Of a stretch of DNA of 64,000 nt, positions 51,401 to 57,400 are shown one piece after another; the stretch's first letter is position 1; each line of letters starts with the position of its first letter. Position numbers and translations under genes: made by a program. Location: contig JAWQUS010000022.1 of assembly GCA_036365455.1 (NCBI GenBank), forward strand, positions 1,798,001 to 1,862,000, written 5' to 3'. Under the pieces are notes generated by a model. It saw nothing but the letters and a program-made list of their open reading frames with translations, was not told where the DNA came from and did not search any database. This DNA comes from Macrosoma leucophasiata. Its lineage: Eukaryota; Arthropoda; Insecta; Lepidoptera; Hedylidae.

Positions 51401-54400
51401 TTGATGTTAAGTGATGACTGCAGCCTGTAGACACCTACACAAAGACCAAGGTCAAAATGCAGATGGGTTACCACTCCTGAGGCCTAAGGTGTTATGCCTC
51501 TGTGCCGGGAATTACAGGGCCGTACATTACCGCCTGACCGGAACACGATAGTGCTGAACACTACCATTTAGCGGCAAGTATATTAGGATGCGGTGGTGCC
51601 TACGCCCGCGAGCTCCGTCATTGGAGCTGTTCCACCAGTAAGCGGCAAGTATATTAGGTAATGATTTGTCATAAAAGGTGCTTGATCCTAAATAAATAAA
51701 TGAATTTCTGATTCTCATTCTGATGTAGTTGTTTACTAAGACGGGGGGGTTTTGCAAAATTCGAACGCTAAGGGGTTATATTTGGGGAATTTTTGTGTTT
51801 ATAATATATTAGGGACTTTCGAGTCGTCGCGCGACTATGCCAGCCCCGTGATAGCTAATTAATGTCGCCTTATCAAGAATTTATAATATTACATATACCA
51901 TTGCAAAACATAAGATTTTAATATTGTCTTCATCTTTTTTACAGGTTATGCAAAGACCGGAACAGTCCTATATCATCGACAGCAGACTTCCAAACGGCCA
52001 ACGTTAAACTAAGGTAAATCACACTTTTCTTACATTTTTTTTTCTAGTAAATTACGCAGTGTACAAAACAAATCATTTTGGTGTATGAACTGAATCAAAA
52101 ATATTGACCTATTAATAAGAAAAAAAAAGGAAAAAAGGAAATATTGAAAATTTTTTACTCATAATCATCATCCCTCCCTCCTTACGTAAAGCATAACCGA
52201 AGAAGGGGATGGTTGGGGGGTAAAGGTGCAACCCTCCTTCCTCGGGCCTATCTACCCCAGAAGCGTCGAAAGCGTGGTAGAAAGGGGGATACACTTTTTA
52301 AAAAAATATATATTTATAATTTTCTCACCCCCACCGATCGTCCCCTGAAATTTGGCGCCCTGTCCCACTGTACCCTCCCCTCCCTAACGTCGGCACTAAA
52401 ACTCCTCCTTCATTTGTTCATCAAACCATGTTTTGGTTATTGTATACCCCTTCTGGTCTATGCCTTTCGGTTAAACACGGTCTCGAAGCTGTAATTGATG
52501 ACAAATATTTTTGATTCAGTAATAAATTAAATTGTTTTTATATTATTTCGCATTAACACATGCTTGTGAAATATATTTTATTTAAAGAAAAATGGAAAAA
52601 AAAAATTGACTTCAGGCGAGACTCGAACTCGCGGCCTGCTGGGAATCTAGTCCAGCCGCTCTTCCAATTGAGCTACTGAAGTCCTGCCCGATTTGTCAAA
52701 TCTTTCCTTCACATCTATTGCATTGCTTTATGGTAGCAGCAGCGCCATCTATTACCAACTATGCTAGTTAGGCAACAAAGATATAATAGACTTTTCAGTT
52801 TATTGAATATCGTAAAGAAGTCGCTTTTATGCTTAATAATTGTTTTTATATTATACTACAAAAACATTATACTATAAAAACAATTATTAAGGGTAAAAGC
52901 GACTTCTTTACGATATTCAATAAACTGAAAAGTCTATTATATCGGTTGCCTAACCAGATTCCCAGTAGGCCGCGAGTTCGTGTCTCGCCTGAAGTCAAAT
53001 TTTTCTTTCCATTTTTCTTTAAATAAAAATAAATTAAATACTAAGTTTAATTATGTAAATATTATCGTATTAATGATCACTTCAAACTCGTAAAATCTTT
53101 TCATATCTAACGCAATTATCAGTTTTTTTTTGTGAATTATTGTCTTTTTGTTATTATTTCGTGCTGTTTGTCATTTAATTATAATATTGTGTTTGTAGAA
53201 TGATGTTGAGTATAAAAAGTTATAAAAACAGTTGACGCGACGAACGTCATCCTGTCCGTGTCCGTGCTTCGGAGGGCACGTTAAGCCAGTGCCGGATTAG
53301 CCATATAGCAGGAGTAGCAAATGCTACGGGCCCCGCGCCATTGGGGACCCCGCGCCTGTGCCCAAAAAAAAAACACAAATATGTAATACACCTTAGCTAT
53401 TCTCAAAGGGAGCGTTGACCACTAATTATATAGGTACCTATATTATTATGTTGCAAGTTGGCAATACCATAATACTTACAGGGGGAATCCCCTAAATTTG
53501 TTTTCGATTCCTTTTCGTAAATGTTGTTTTATTTACATCCTAAATTTCAGTAGGCAATGTAACTCTAGGGCCCCATGGTCACATTTGCTACGGGCCCCGC
53601 ACCGGCTTTATCCGGCACTGCGTTAAGCCGTCGGTCCCGGTTGCTATCGATAGATAGCAGTCGTTAAACCTTGTCGGAGGAGTTAATGGGCGGGTTGGCC
53701 ACTATCGCCACCAACTCGCATTGAGGCAGCGTGGTGGAGTAAGCTCCAGGCATCCTCCCAAAAAGGGAAGAGACTCGTGCCCAGCAGTGGGGCGTACCAG
53801 GCGTCGCCATTATTAGTATTATTATTGCCTTACAAGGCCTACGTTGCCCACGAAGGTTTCTGAGTTTGTACGACCAATTTCCATCGGATGGCGCCACTGT
53901 AATTTTTTAGTTGGTGGCATTAACATGTTTGGATCATTAGCAGTGTATTGAGTTGTTTTTTTTTGACGTGATAACGTCTTAAATTAGGTTGCGGCTCGGA
54001 GTCACTCATGAAAAAGTGTAACGCCCGGTAACGTAACGATGAGTCACCGAACGAGAGAGAGGCCTGCCGGGCCGGCGAATGCCTTTCTACCGAGAAAAAG
54101 ACGTTGTCACGTAAAATCTTCGCCCGTAAAACCGACTTTACTGGCAACCAGTTTTTTTGTGTTAATTACTTTTTTTGTTTAATCTACCACCGCCTACGAT
54201 TTTTCTCTTCACTACCGGATGACTGGTAGAGAGCGCTCTTAGCGTTAAGTCCGCCATTTCTTACAATTTTTTTTTGTGGCAAAAAAGATTAAATAAATAA
54301 ATAAATAATAGCAACGCGATCAGTATACAGTACTAGTTTACCATAAACTGAACTATACATATATCAAAATATATTTCTAAATCAATACTTAAACATCATT

Positions 54401-57400
54401 CTTCAACATCCTAACATATCGTCGTACTAACGCTTGGCTTAACTAACCCAACAGAGAGAGGAACTCCCCGAGGAAAACGAGGAACGCCACTCGCTACAGC
54501 GGGCTCCACCACCCCGTCACCGCGGACCCGGACCTACCGGCACGGCTGACGTGGCACGGCAAGGATCCCGGACATTCTACCTTGATCAAAATCGACTGGC
54601 CCGCCGATTCTACCAGCACTCTGACCGCGAGCACAATAAATACGCCTTTGACACCGATCACACCCGTCTACGACCAATTGGAGACTGATTCGGAGCTTAG
54701 CGAAAAGCATACGATAAAGATCAGTGATTGCGATAATTGTACAGAAGAAAAATGTCTCAAATGCGAGCTAAAGGCTACAGATTACGAAAACATGAGAGAT
54801 TTAAGTCGAGATTACTCTGAACATAACATACATGACAGTCTAGAAGCCAGTCCTCAGCATTCTACCGACATAAGCTATCAGAATCTGAACAGATTATCTG
54901 CGGCCTCTTCCTCCGACTCCCACAAACGGGATGACGTCATGAAGGTCATGACGTCATCGCACGAAAGCTCATCCAGCTACTCGAACGTCAGTCTGACGAA
55001 ACAGAGCGACGAACTATACGAATGCTACAATTTTACACGACCTAATTATATAAATTTGCAATCTTCTAGCACGTCTAAAAGTTCGCCTGGTAGTCCTTTG
55101 AAAAGTCCCCTAAAATCAACCATTAGTATCACGTTTAGATCACCCACTAAAGTTAAAACACCGGATTATGAGCCCATAGACAATACGGATACACCGACAA
55201 ACGAAAGAGACTCCGTATACGAAGATATAGATTTAGAGAAAAACTTGTCTATAGTCGAAGAGGCTTCAATACCAGAAACGGACGCATGCTTACCAACCCA
55301 GCAAGCCTGTCAACCGGAATTCAACCAGGATCTAATCATACTAGAGACACCGACAGACAAAGACGTCGACGTATACAGCCAAGTGAAATTCTTCAAGAAA
55401 AGCATTGAAGAAGTAAACGCAATGATACTTGAAACACCAGAAAAAGAAAACCACTATCAAAACGTGGTGTTCGACAGAGATTATGAAAACTGTGATAAAT
55501 TAGAAATAAGAGAAAACAAAATAGACAATAAAGATAATCATAAAGAAAACGGGAATATTCTTAAAAATTTGAACGTACGCGAATTAGCTATACGCTTTGA
55601 AAGTCCCACCGAACAGAAGGGGCCTTTTAATTTCGATAAATACAAGGAAAAGGATGTCAAAGATAAAAACCCACCTTCGCCGAAAACGTACAAATTGTCC
55701 AAAAACTCTTGTAATGCTCGCTCTTTAGACGAAAACGCGTTCGTCAAAGAATTCGGCGACAAAACAGATAGACGAAAAAGTTTGGAAGTTAAAGAAAAAA
55801 CGGAAACAGCAACAGACTTCAATTTGAATACAACAGAGGGAGACATCACACCGACAACGGAAAATAAGATATCTCTAATTCAAAGATTCGATGTTAAAAA
55901 AGATCTGAAGAATTTACTAGGCGAAGCCGAAAAGAAGTTAAGTAGAGAACGAATAGAGAAGTATAAAGAAGAGAGAAGGAATTTCCTGAGAGAGAAATAC
56001 AGTTCCCAATCATTCAGAAGTAACCCTGACCAACTAACAAGGATTAAAATAAAGAAGGAAGAGAAAGAGTGCGAGAGATTAAAGGAGGAGTTGCCTAAAT
56101 TTGAGAGGAGGAATACGGTGGATTTGGGGCAGAGAATGAGGTTTTCTCTTGCGAGGAGCAGCAATAACTTGGACACCATACCGTCTCCCGTCAGTCCGAA
56201 CGGAGAGTCTAGTCAGCGGGTCGAAAGGTAAGGATTGTCACTTTCCTATAGTTTAAAATCCGAACCTGGGGTGCGACCGCTTATCGACATTGCTATTGTC
56301 GTTGTCATTGCTGTCAAATTTTCATGTCGATTTGTAGCTTCTTTAAAAGCAGTAGTGATAATCTGATCGTTTTTCTCGCTTTTGTAGGTGAGAAACAAGC
56401 GATAATGGTAGATTATTTCGATTATTGTTATTTAGTTAAAGTAAAAATCGACATGAAAATTTGACAGCCATGACAACGACAATAGCAATGTCGATAGGCG
56501 GTCGCACCCCTGAATCGACTTTCATAGAGCTTATAATAGAATTAAACATATTTTGTATTAAAGGACAAGTTCCAAGTTGAGCCCGCACCTTGTAATTATA
56601 GGTCGCGCCACGTAAAAAGAACGCTGGAAGAAAGTAGAAGGGATGTGTTCGCGCATCGGTACACTCGCGCACGAAAGTACTAGCCCTATTGGTTTATTTT
56701 TGATCTAGCTTTCGCTTGCGGTTTCGTGTATTGGTAGGCAGATTGAAAACTATATTACATAGAATAACATAAAATGAAATAAAGACACATGACGCACAGC
56801 TTGACCGCCAGCGTTTTTTTTACGTGGCGCGACCTTTAACAAAATTCTAAACATAATAATATGTCAATACCTATGTAGAATGTCTGAGTGTTTGTTTGTT
56901 ATGATTGCAGTTTTTTTTTAGTAAATGGAACCAAAATTGTAGCGATGGTTGTGGGACCAGGGACCGTATTTATGGACGATAAATACGTCGCATTATCTGC
57001 GCCCGCTCCCCCTAAAAATATTACGTCAAAATTACTGTTTGTATAGTACGCATCAATTACTATAATTTGGCAACTGATAGATAAATTAATAGCGAAAATC
57101 ATTACCGCCCTACACTGCCGATTCTAACCACCAGTTAAATAAAAAAAGTATTTGTTTTATATTATTTCGCATTAACACATGCTTGTGAAAATATATTTTA
57201 TTTTAAAGTAAAATGGAAAGAAAATAAAATATATTTTCACAAGCAATTTTACTTTAAAATAAAATATATATTTTCACAAGCATGTGTTAATGCGAAATAA
57301 TATAAAACAATTATTAAGGGTAAAAGCGACTTCTTTACGATATTCAATAAACTGCAAAGTCTATTATATCGGTTGCCTAACTAGCATAGTTGGCAATAGA

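Noticed and set aside
55538..56179. Reverse-strand open frames within exon 25
   Set aside because: They are antisense shadows of a strongly supported coding exon and have leucine/serine composition typical of reverse-complemented Lys/Glu-rich sequence.
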